DNA from: a virus
Strand: one strand, 5' to 3'
DNA length: 34,917 nt
Virus record (IMG/VR): IMGVR_UViG_3300028025_002147
Coordinates: 1-34,917 of that record
The position numbers and the translations under genes are program-made. Shown here piece by piece: positions 16,229 through 24,577 of this stretch (positions within the stretch are counted from its first letter, which is position 1; every line of letters starts with the position of its first letter). The notes beneath the pieces were generated by a model. The model did not search any database and was not told the DNA's origin. It saw only the letters and a list, made by a program, of their open reading frames with translations.

Positions 16229-19200
16229 ATGGCGACACTTGAACAGCTTCGGGCATATTTCCCTACTGCTGAGTCTGACTCAGATGCCATTAAAATGGCG
16301 GCTAAACGCTTTGGTATTGATCCAACTGAGATTGCCGATGAAGTTGGGTTTAAGTTTAATAAACCTGGGTTTTTCTCTGACATCAAGCGTGGAACTGGCC
16401 AAGCGATTGGTGCGATTGGTTCAACTGCGCGTGATTTTGGATTGCCTAATGTTGGTAAAGCTGTAGAAGGCTATGGTGAAGATGTTGCGTATCGCAACCC
16501 CTCGCAGATCAATACTGTTGGTGAGGCAATCCGTAACCCTTTAACTACCATTCGTGAGTCTGTTGGTGAAATTATTCCGCAAATTGGTGTGGCTACTGCG
16601 TTTGGTTTGGGTGGCCGCGCATTAGGCGCTCTTACGCCCGTCCCCGGAGGTTCCGCAATTGGTGCTGCTGCAGGTACATACGTTGGTAACCTACTCCAAT
16701 CGTATGGCGGTATTCGTGCTGAACAGCGTGAACAAGGTATTGAAGACAAAGGCCGCGCAGGCGTTACCGGTGCTGGTTCTGCTTTCTTAGATACCCGGTT
16801 TGGTGCTGAACGCATTGTCAATAAATTTTTATCCAATGGTTCTGACATTTTGGCTCGCGAAGCCGGTACAAGTTTAGCCAAGCAAGTTGGTAAACAAACT
16901 GCCATTGGCGTTACAACTGAATCACTTACCGAAGGTGCGCAGACTGGAATAGAACGTTACGGCGCGTACAAACCATTGACTAGTGACGAAGCCTACAATG
17001 AGTATGGCTTGTCCATGATTAAAGGCGGTATTGGCGGTGGTGTAATTCGTGGCGGTTTAGCTTCTATTTCTGGTGAGCGCCCAGTCCAAAGTGGTAACGA
17101 TATCCAACAGGCATTCAGCCAGCCTGAAGTCAGTAGTACTCCCATCAACAACATAGCCCCGCCTGTTGACCCACTCGTGGCAACCCCAGCACAGCCTGCT
17201 GCACCTTCTTCTGTGGAGACGAGCGTCCCTGTACCCCCTGCTGTAACAGGGGGTACAACAGATATTGCACAGCAGACTCAAGCTGCTGCCGCTGAAAACC
17301 AGCAAGTGCAAGAAGCGCAACAAAATTTAGCCAAGCGGGAAGAAGTGTTTGGCAAAGTAGCCACACTGTACGATCCAGAGAATCCAACATCATTAAACAT
17401 CTTTGGCCAGAACATTGAAGGCCCACGTGTCGCACCTTTTGGTGATCGCTTTGCTGCAGTATTTAATACGTTGCCACCGCACGTTCAGCAAATTGCTCAG
17501 GCCATTACACAAGCAAACAATGCATTTGCTACGCCTGAAAAGCCAAGCCCACTGGTAAGTTTTAATTTCAATGCCAACAACCCTGTGCCTTCAGCAGATA
17601 AAGCTGTTGCAGCCCTTGGCAAAGTGATGACCAAGTTCCAGATTGACCACGTTCAGTCATTGGATGAAGCTACTCAGATTCTCAACAAACTCTCGACGAC
17701 TACCAAAGGTAATCAACTGGAGCAACTCAACGCCATCTACGAAGCCCTGACAGGCCAAGATACAGATGGATTTACAGCAGCACAAACCGCAAAAGCGGAA
17801 AAAGGAGCTAAAGATGGAAAATTGCCTGTGCAAACAACTACCGGGCTGGGAGCAGTATCAGTCGAAGGCGGAGCAGGAGAAGCAAATGCAGCAGTCGATG
17901 GGAATGTACAACCCAGCGGAATTCAATCCGTCGGGACAGGAAGTCTCCCTGCAGGATCGCTTGGCCTCCAAGTTGGACAGTCACCAGCAGAAGGAATACG
18001 GGATGGCACCGGTGCAGTATCCAATGTTGTCGGTAGTAACGCGCCGTCGCAAGTAACAGGAGCTGCAAATGAACAAGCCAGCCAAGGCGCTTTGGGTGGC
18101 GGGCAAGCACCCGGTCAATCCCAGCAAGCCGGTCAACCCCTCGTGGATCAGCAATCTGTACAAAATGGCCCTCGCCAATACGACCCCCGCATCGGCTTCT
18201 ACTCAACCGACCTCAGCCACATCTCGAGTGAACGGCGTGTCGAATTAATTTCCGACTTACTACTGCGTGTACTAGCACCACTGCAAAACCGTAAGAACAC
18301 TGTACCCGCTGAGAAGCGAGCAGAGATTCTTCGCTTGGCTTTGCTTGAGCAATTCCGTCATGCAGACATTGCAGAGTACACCGGTCTTAAGGTAGACACT
18401 GTTGAAAAACAACTTGAGCGCATGGGCGTTAAGTTAGTTGATGGTGAATTCCAAGTCATCGACCCTGAATTTGCTGTACGGATTGTGGAAACAGCCACAG
18501 CGTACAGATCACCTGAGTTCCCTGATGGCATTGGTCAAGGCGAGCTGGCTGGTTTGTACAACACCCGTTACGAAGGTGACGAGCAATCTGCTGCATCATT
18601 AGCGGAAGAACTTGAAGCTGGAGAACAAGAAGGTAAACCTGGGGCCAAACTACAAGAAGAACTTGGTGGTAAGGAAGACAAAGAAGGTCAGACCATGGGC
18701 ACGGTCGCCACTGCTGGTGGTAGTCAAGGTGCTGTTGATAGTGAAGGTACTGCCGCACTAGCCAAAATAGAAAAGCTGCAGGCTGCTGTAGACAAGAATC
18801 CGCAAGATAAAAAAGCAGTAACCGCCTTGGCAAATGCTTGGACAGCTTACGCAAAAAGCCAAAAAGAACGAGCAAATAAAGGCGAGAAGACTGTCAAACA
18901 AGAGTCTGAAGAAGAGGCAGACTTGACGGGCGAAGTTGTAGCTGAAGAACCAAAAGAAGAAACCGTCAACGAAGTTGAAGTAGCCAAGCGTAACAAAGTT
19001 GTGGACGAGGCACGTGCCAAAGCTGCAGCCGATCGCAAAGGGCTAGACGTTGGTGACACAGTCATAAACCCCAAATTGGGTACCGGTAAAGTTTTAAGCT
19101 TTGCCGGTAATGGTGACGACACCAGAGTAACTGTCGAATTTCAAAGCGGGCAGACCAAAGAACTGCTTGTTAAATCTGCCAAACTGGAGAAAACGAATGC

Positions 19201-22200
19201 CGTTCAAAAGCCAAGCACAACGGAAGTTTCTGTTCGCGAAGGAGCCGGAGGTGGCAAAGCGGTGGGCCAAGGAAACGCCCAAGGGGGCAAAACTGCCGGA
19301 AAAGCTGAAGTCAAACCAGAGCCCAAGCAAGAAGCCAAGCCCGAAGAAATAAAGACACCTACTGAACAGTGGGCAGTCGTTTCAACACTAGCACCGGAGT
19401 TGCCCCCATATGACGTTCTTACAAATTCTGAAAAGACTCGGTGGGATGATCTCGTCCGCCGTGGACAAGCTAACCTTGCTGCTGCTGTCAAAATTGTCGG
19501 TGAGAGTACTCAACCTGCTGGCACAGCATTGGCCAACCAAGGACCTCAGGCAACGGGCGTTGATGGAACTACTCAGGCGGTAACCAACGAAGCCAACGTT
19601 ATTGACGTTGAAGCTCGTGTCATTGATGAGACAGTTGGACCGCAGGTTGCTGCATTGCCAGCACCACAAGTTGATCGTTTAGAGAAGCACTATGGTGTCA
19701 AGCGTGACAGTGCTGAGTTCCTTGCCAAGATTAAAGAAGACGTAGTCAAGTACGCAACCAAAGGTGCAGAGGCTGTCTCTGCTGCCGTGCGTGACATTAT
19801 CAAAGCAATCCATACCGGCGTGTTGGCTGCCGCAATGGTCTTTAACCCCACAGCAATTTCTAAAGTTGAATCCTTTATTGTGATTCCGCAAGAGACTCAG
19901 ACTACACAGCAACAAGTATTGGCTACAGTGCCTGCTGAAGCTTCCATGATGTCTGATGCTGGTAAACAAGCCTACGAGCGTTTGATCCCTGCCCTGAAAG
20001 GCAAGCTCGGTAACAAGTTCATTACCATTGCTGACAAGCCTAGTGGACGTATTTTTGTATTTAAATCTGATGGAAGTTTTGTTCTCCAAAAGAAATCATT
20101 ATTTGGTCTGGCCAAGGGTGATTTATACAAAGGCAATAACGATTTGCCACAGAACCGTGTTACTCCCGCTGGTTTGTTTGGCATAAAAATCATTGATGCA
20201 GCCAAGGGCGGTAGTGCCGCTAAAACCGCTGGAGAATATGACTTCGGTAAAGTGTTTGCCTTAGAAGACCCAGATGCGGTCGTTACATTCATGCACTCGG
20301 TTTGGCTCAAAGAAAAAGATGCCCCCCAACGTGCTGCTGCTTTGAAAAGCGAGTCCGCTGCTGATTCCCGCTATTCGTTTGGTTGCATTAACGTAGACAA
20401 AGAAACCTACCGTGAGTTGATTACCAAGTACGGTGACAACATGGATGGTTCTAAACTGTTTGTTGTTCCTGACGTACAAAGCACAGTCAATGACTTCATT
20501 ACTGGAAACGTTGCTGATGACAGATTAGTACGTGAGGGTGTGCAACCAGTTACTAGAACAGTAACTACGCCAGTAAGGTCTGCTACTCAAGTGGCTGGTG
20601 CTGACCGCAGCGTTGTGGGCAAAGAAGAACAAACCCCATCATTTAATAGTAAGAGCGCCAAGTTCATGGAGTTCTCTGACCTTGAGGATGAGGTTAAAGG
20701 TATCAGCGACGTTCGTGAACAGTTTGCTGACATGGACATAGAAGGTGCTTTGGATTTTGTATCTGATTGGCAAGTTATTAATGACCGTTCCAAAGACGCA
20801 TTCCATGGGCAGCTTAAGACCGAGAACGGTAGATACATTGGTGTATTAAACCTTGCCAAGATGTCAAGCCCAGCGTATGCCGCTGAAACAGTCCGCCACG
20901 AGGTTGCTCACGCAGTTGATATGGCCCCACATGGCGGTGTGTATTCACATCAGCTTGAAATGAATGTGGAAATTAAAAATGGTAAAGTTGTCCCCTTTGG
21001 TGAAGTTGCCAAAGAAATGTTTGCGTTGTATGAAAACAACAAAGCGTTTACGACTTTTCTCGATTACCCATTTAACATCAAGGTTCATACCGACTTAGAC
21101 ACCAATGGCAAGATTGAAAGCGAACTGTTTGCCCAAATCTTCTCAATCTATACAAACCCGAAGTACACAGACTACATTGCATCAGTCGCACCCAAGACTG
21201 CTACTTTCTTGGAAGAGGTAATAAATGACATTCGCACAACGACAGCGCTTCAAATCCAGAAGAGCACAACTGCAGCAACAAGAGCCATCGACTTCCGTAA
21301 TCGATATACCGCCCGCCGCGATCAACGGGAGGCTGGAGTTTATGGCGGAAATAGACAAACAGATGAAGGACCGTTCAACAGCCGAGGCCAAGGGCGAGAG
21401 TTCACAGCCGACCAAGTAATTGGTGCGCTACCCAAGCCGTTGCAGAAGTCGGCTCGCAGTCAGTGGACTAACATCAAGACTCTTGCCAAACGCGGCATGT
21501 ATGCCTCTGCAATTACAGAAGACGTTATTGGTATGGCTAAGAAGTACATGCCTTCTGCCGCCAAATATCTGCAAGCTCAATACGCCCGTCAAGGCACACG
21601 CTTAGAGTTTGAGAAACGTATTGAAAACATCCTGTCTAGATTTGATAAACTGCCCACCAACTTAAAAGGTGAAGGTAAAGGTAGCGTCAACGAATACATC
21701 CATGATTCCACTCGTGAGAAGAAGTGGGGCTACTATCCTGGTGAACAACAAGTAGGCACTAAGCTGTTTGAAGTTGACCCAGACTTTAAAGAACGCTTTG
21801 ATAAAATTCAGGCGCAAAGTCCTGCAGCTGCTCAGCTTATTAAAGATGTGTTCCGTCATGGCCATGAAGCCCTAAAGCTTAAGCAGAAGGCTGCTGAGGA
21901 CGCAGTAAACCGTGAGTTTGATTCGCGTATTAAAGCTGCTGGTAGCGATGCAGACTTGTTACAAAGCCTGAACAAAGAAAAGCGTCAGATGCTCAAGCGT
22001 ATGTCTAGCTTGCGTAACGTGAATGTGTCTGACCCATATGCGTACCTTGGTCGCTATGGTGACTACGTTGTAATTGCTAAGTCAAAAGAGTTCACCGCTT
22101 ATGAAAAAGCTGCCACCGGCACAGAGTCTAGTGTACGGGGCGACTCTATTATTGGTGACCCGCAGCAAGCCAAGAACTGGTTGCAAGAGAATGTGTCCAA

Positions 22201-24235
22201 TCCGCTCCACTACGTAGTCCAGTTTGCTGAGACGCAAGGTGAGGCTGATGATATTGCCGCTGAACTTGAGGCTACTGGTAACTACGATATACAGCCTGAG
22301 GATGCTGGCATTAAAGAAGTGAATGCTTCCTACATGGGTGACTCCGATGTTCATATGGCTGTTGCTCGTTTGCGCAACTTAGTTGGTAGGCAGTATGGTC
22401 AATCGAAGTCCACCGATGGTAGATTAGATAAAGCCATTTCTGACCTGTATCTGATGACAATGGCTGAGGCCAGTGCACGTCGTTCTGAACTCCAGCGTAA
22501 GAATGTTTCTGGTGCAGATAAGAACATGATGCGCAACTTGGCTACCAGTGGTCGTGCTGATGCACACTTCTTGGCTACGATGGAACGCAGTGACGAACTA
22601 AATGACGCACTAGAAGCCATGCGCGCTGAAGCTCGTAGAAACCATAAAGACGCCATGCCTTTGTACAATGAACTGTACACCCGCTATGCCGACAGCATGG
22701 AGTATGAACAACCCGGCGTGTTGACGCAGAACCTGTTACGTATGTCAACGCTGTGGAACTTATCAACCAGTCCAGCGTACTATCTTCAGCAGGTGCTTCA
22801 GACTTCTGTGTTGTCTTTGCCTTACATGGCAGGCCGTCTTGGCTACTTCCGTTCAGCTCGTGCTATCAAGCGGGCTTACAACGACATGTCTGGGCTTATA
22901 GCGGGTCTGGGTATTAATGATCCCATTGACTTTGACAAAGCTCCAGCTGATGTACGGTTTATGCTCAAGGAACTTGTCCGCATGGGTAAGATCGACATTG
23001 GTATTGATGCAGAAGCCAGAGCACGTACAGATGAGCAAGGTGTGCTTGGCAAAGTTATGTTTAAGCTACAAGGTGTTAATACACGTATTGAAGCAATCAA
23101 CCGCGCCACAGCTGCCATTGCTGCCTACCGTGGGTACACAGACCGATACAAAGGTGCCACTGGTGCTGACGGTGTTCGTTTTGCTGCCGAAGTAGTATCC
23201 AACACGCATGGTAACTACGATGGGTTTAATACGCCTCGTATCATGCAGAGCGGCGGTGCTAAGGTTTTGCTGCAATTCAAACGCTTCCAAATCATTCAGC
23301 TGTCCATGCTTGCCAAGCTGATACACACTTCGTTTAAGGGTGCTAGTGCGGAAGAAAGAACAATTGCCCGTGCATCGTTGAAGTACATTACTGCGCATAT
23401 GGCTGTACTTGGTGGTGCTTTGGGTGTGCCGTTTGTGTCTCAAGCCGCAAGTATCTTGTCTAGCATATTCGGTGATGAAGATGAGCCCGATGATTATGAA
23501 TATAAGTTACGACGCATGATAGGTAATGATGCCGTGGCTGATCTGTTGCTTCGTGGTGTTCCTGCCGCACTTGGACTTGAGTCCATTGGTAAGCGTTTGT
23601 CCATGGAGAACGTTGCGTCTCCGTTTGGTCCGTTCGTGGATTTCAACTTAACGTCTCGCGCAGATGCAGCTCAGATGATTGTGGGGATGATGGGCCCTGC
23701 AGCCGGTTTAGGACTGAAGTTCGTTGACGCGCTTGGTATGATGTCCAAGGGCAACTACTATAAGGGCTTAGAGATGGCGTTACCTAATGGTATAGGTAAC
23801 GTAATGAAGTCGTACCGCTTTGCCACTGAAGGCATTACGATGCGAAATGGGGACTTGGTGATGAAGCCTGAAGAGATCAGCATGATTGATGCTGCTTTCC
23901 AAGCTGTTGGCCTCCCCACTACGACCATTACTGACAGACAATACACTCAGAAAGTGGTTGCCGAATTTGATAAGTTTTATGCCTCACGTGCAGGCGAAAT
24001 TAAAGCGAGTTATGTTGAAGGCTCTCGAGCAAGTGACCCAGCAGCAATGGCTGAGGCTCGCGATGACTGGCAGAAGTTGCAAGAGTCGAGAGTTAGGAAC
24101 GGGTACAAGCGTCAGTCAATGTCTGAGTTGTTCCGTGCACCAGCTGAAGCGCGTAAGCGTGAGCGTGGTGTTGTTGGTGGCGTAGAAACCACTAAATCAA
24201 ATCGTAGGTTTGTTGAAGCACAAGTTAACCAGTAA
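16229..24235 (+). CDS. Giant multidomain internal virion/ejection protein
   Basis: The product has 2668 residues. From the N-terminus: a Gly/Ala-rich, possibly membrane-active region (about 100-280); Pro/Gln linkers; a helix-turn-helix-like segment (about 680-745, FRHADIAEYTGLKVDTVEKQ); acidic coils; a DUF3553/UvrD-tail-like domain (937-989, LDVGDTVINPKLGTGKVLSF); an L,D-transpeptidase-like domain (about 1261-1414, TPAGLFGI, H1356, SFGC with C1386); and a zincin-like domain (HEVAH at 1557-1561, ELFAQ with E1632). A long helical C-terminal region contains RIEAINRATAAIAAYRGY (about 2285) and LLQFKRFQIIQLSMLAKL (about 2347). That end resembles T7 gp16-type and other giant phage ejection proteins. 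Inferred role: leaving the virion with the DNA, opening peptidoglycan and bridging the envelope. No frameshift is seen. Confidence 0.8.
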   Translation: MATLEQLRAYFPTAESDSDAIKMAAKRFGIDPTEIADEVGFKFNKPGFFSDIKRGTGQAIGAIGSTARDFGLPNVGKAVEGYGEDVAYRNPSQINTVGEAIRNPLTTIRESVGEIIPQIGVATAFGLGGRALGALTPVPGGSAIGAAAGTYVGNLLQSYGGIRAEQREQGIEDKGRAGVTGAGSAFLDTRFGAERIVNKFLSNGSDILAREAGTSLAKQVGKQTAIGVTTESLTEGAQTGIERYGAYKPLTSDEAYNEYGLSMIKGGIGGGVIRGGLASISGERPVQSGNDIQQAFSQPEVSSTPINNIAPPVDPLVATPAQPAAPSSVETSVPVPPAVTGGTTDIAQQTQAAAAENQQVQEAQQNLAKREEVFGKVATLYDPENPTSLNIFGQNIEGPRVAPFGDRFAAVFNTLPPHVQQIAQAITQANNAFATPEKPSPLVSFNFNANNPVPSADKAVAALGKVMTKFQIDHVQSLDEATQILNKLSTTTKGNQLEQLNAIYEALTGQDTDGFTAAQTAKAEKGAKDGKLPVQTTTGLGAVSVEGGAGEANAAVDGNVQPSGIQSVGTGSLPAGSLGLQVGQSPAEGIRDGTGAVSNVVGSNAPSQVTGAANEQASQGALGGGQAPGQSQQAGQPLVDQQSVQNGPRQYDPRIGFYSTDLSHISSERRVELISDLLLRVLAPLQNRKNTVPAEKRAEILRLALLEQFRHADIAEYTGLKVDTVEKQLERMGVKLVDGEFQVIDPEFAVRIVETATAYRSPEFPDGIGQGELAGLYNTRYEGDEQSAASLAEELEAGEQEGKPGAKLQEELGGKEDKEGQTMGTVATAGGSQGAVDSEGTAALAKIEKLQAAVDKNPQDKKAVTALANAWTAYAKSQKERANKGEKTVKQESEEEADLTGEVVAEEPKEETVNEVEVAKRNKVVDEARAKAAADRKGLDVGDTVINPKLGTGKVLSFAGNGDDTRVTVEFQSGQTKELLVKSAKLEKTNAVQKPSTTEVSVREGAGGGKAVGQGNAQGGKTAGKAEVKPEPKQEAKPEEIKTPTEQWAVVSTLAPELPPYDVLTNSEKTRWDDLVRRGQANLAAAVKIVGESTQPAGTALANQGPQATGVDGTTQAVTNEANVIDVEARVIDETVGPQVAALPAPQVDRLEKHYGVKRDSAEFLAKIKEDVVKYATKGAEAVSAAVRDIIKAIHTGVLAAAMVFNPTAISKVESFIVIPQETQTTQQQVLATVPAEASMMSDAGKQAYERLIPALKGKLGNKFITIADKPSGRIFVFKSDGSFVLQKKSLFGLAKGDLYKGNNDLPQNRVTPAGLFGIKIIDAAKGGSAAKTAGEYDFGKVFALEDPDAVVTFMHSVWLKEKDAPQRAAALKSESAADSRYSFGCINVDKETYRELITKYGDNMDGSKLFVVPDVQSTVNDFITGNVADDRLVREGVQPVTRTVTTPVRSATQVAGADRSVVGKEEQTPSFNSKSAKFMEFSDLEDEVKGISDVREQFADMDIEGALDFVSDWQVINDRSKDAFHGQLKTENGRYIGVLNLAKMSSPAYAAETVRHEVAHAVDMAPHGGVYSHQLEMNVEIKNGKVVPFGEVAKEMFALYENNKAFTTFLDYPFNIKVHTDLDTNGKIESELFAQIFSIYTNPKYTDYIASVAPKTATFLEEVINDIRTTTALQIQKSTTAATRAIDFRNRYTARRDQREAGVYGGNRQTDEGPFNSRGQGREFTADQVIGALPKPLQKSARSQWTNIKTLAKRGMYASAITEDVIGMAKKYMPSAAKYLQAQYARQGTRLEFEKRIENILSRFDKLPTNLKGEGKGSVNEYIHDSTREKKWGYYPGEQQVGTKLFEVDPDFKERFDKIQAQSPAAAQLIKDVFRHGHEALKLKQKAAEDAVNREFDSRIKAAGSDADLLQSLNKEKRQMLKRMSSLRNVNVSDPYAYLGRYGDYVVIAKSKEFTAYEKAATGTESSVRGDSIIGDPQQAKNWLQENVSNPLHYVVQFAETQGEADDIAAELEATGNYDIQPEDAGIKEVNASYMGDSDVHMAVARLRNLVGRQYGQSKSTDGRLDKAISDLYLMTMAEASARRSELQRKNVSGADKNMMRNLATSGRADAHFLATMERSDELNDALEAMRAEARRNHKDAMPLYNELYTRYADSMEYEQPGVLTQNLLRMSTLWNLSTSPAYYLQQVLQTSVLSLPYMAGRLGYFRSARAIKRAYNDMSGLIAGLGINDPIDFDKAPADVRFMLKELVRMGKIDIGIDAEARARTDEQGVLGKVMFKLQGVNTRIEAINRATAAIAAYRGYTDRYKGATGADGVRFAAEVVSNTHGNYDGFNTPRIMQSGGAKVLLQFKRFQIIQLSMLAKLIHTSFKGASAEERTIARASLKYITAHMAVLGGALGVPFVSQAASILSSIFGDEDEPDDYEYKLRRMIGNDAVADLLLRGVPAALGLESIGKRLSMENVASPFGPFVDFNLTSRADAAQMIVGMMGPAAGLGLKFVDALGMMSKGNYYKGLEMALPNGIGNVMKSYRFATEGITMRNGDLVMKPEEISMIDAAFQAVGLPTTTITDRQYTQKVVAEFDKFYASRAGEIKASYVEGSRASDPAAMAEARDDWQKLQESRVRNGYKRQSMSELFRAPAEARKRERGVVGGVETTKSNRRFVEAQVNQ

Positions 24236-24244
24236 GGAAAAGTT

Positions 24245-24499
24245 ATGGCAAAGTCACCAGCTTGGCAACGCAAAGAAGGCAAGAACCCTGAAGGCGGATT
24301 GAACGCCAAGGGTCGTGCATCTTACAACAAAGCAAACCCCGGCAAGCCCGGGCTTAAAGCACCACAACCTGAAGGCGGTTCACGCAAAGATTCTTTCTGT
24401 GCACGCATGGAAGGAATGAAGAAAAAGTTAACCAGTGATAAAACGGCTAACGATCCTAACTCACGTATTAACAAATCACTGCGCGCTTGGAAGTGTTAA
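24245..24499 (+). CDS. DUF6321-like small basic phage protein
   Basis: The 84-residue Lys/Arg/Gly-rich protein has a strongly patterned sequence known from many phages: SPAWQRKEGKNPEGGLNAKG, then LKAPQPEGG, then DSFCARMEGMKKKL, then NDPNSRINKSLRAWKC at the C-terminus. Two cysteines (in FCARM and the final WKC) are conserved parts of the pattern. It has no known function. The basic charge suggests nucleic-acid binding or packaging in the capsid. It follows the giant gene by 9 bases with an AAGGA site, and its stop lies in the A tract of the convergent terminator. Confidence 0.8.
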   Translation: MAKSPAWQRKEGKNPEGGLNAKGRASYNKANPGKPGLKAPQPEGGSRKDSFCARMEGMKKKLTSDKTANDPNSRINKSLRAWKC

Positions 24500-24533
24500 A
24501 AAAAAAACCCCCTAGTTTTTAAGGCTAGGGGGT
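24498..24533 (-). terminator. Strong intrinsic terminator for the leftward operon
   Basis: Nine perfect base pairs (24507-24515 with 24525-24533, five of them C-G in a row) enclose a 9-base loop. The run of ten A at 24498-24507 on the + strand is the U tract when read leftward. It is 44 bases beyond the stop of the primase-helicase. In the rightward direction the hairpin is followed by taaatcc, so it is not a classical terminator for the virion genes. Confidence 0.9.
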
Positions 24534-24577
24534 AAATCCAACTTAGGAGACAAAACACACTAACGAGGGCAACCACA

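Noticed and set aside
16471-16905. 144-residue frame on the - strand inside the giant gene
   Set aside because: It lies fully antisense to a gene with clear domains, is Pro/Arg-rich shadow sequence and has no ribosome site. The same applies to other antisense frames such as 19679-20089.
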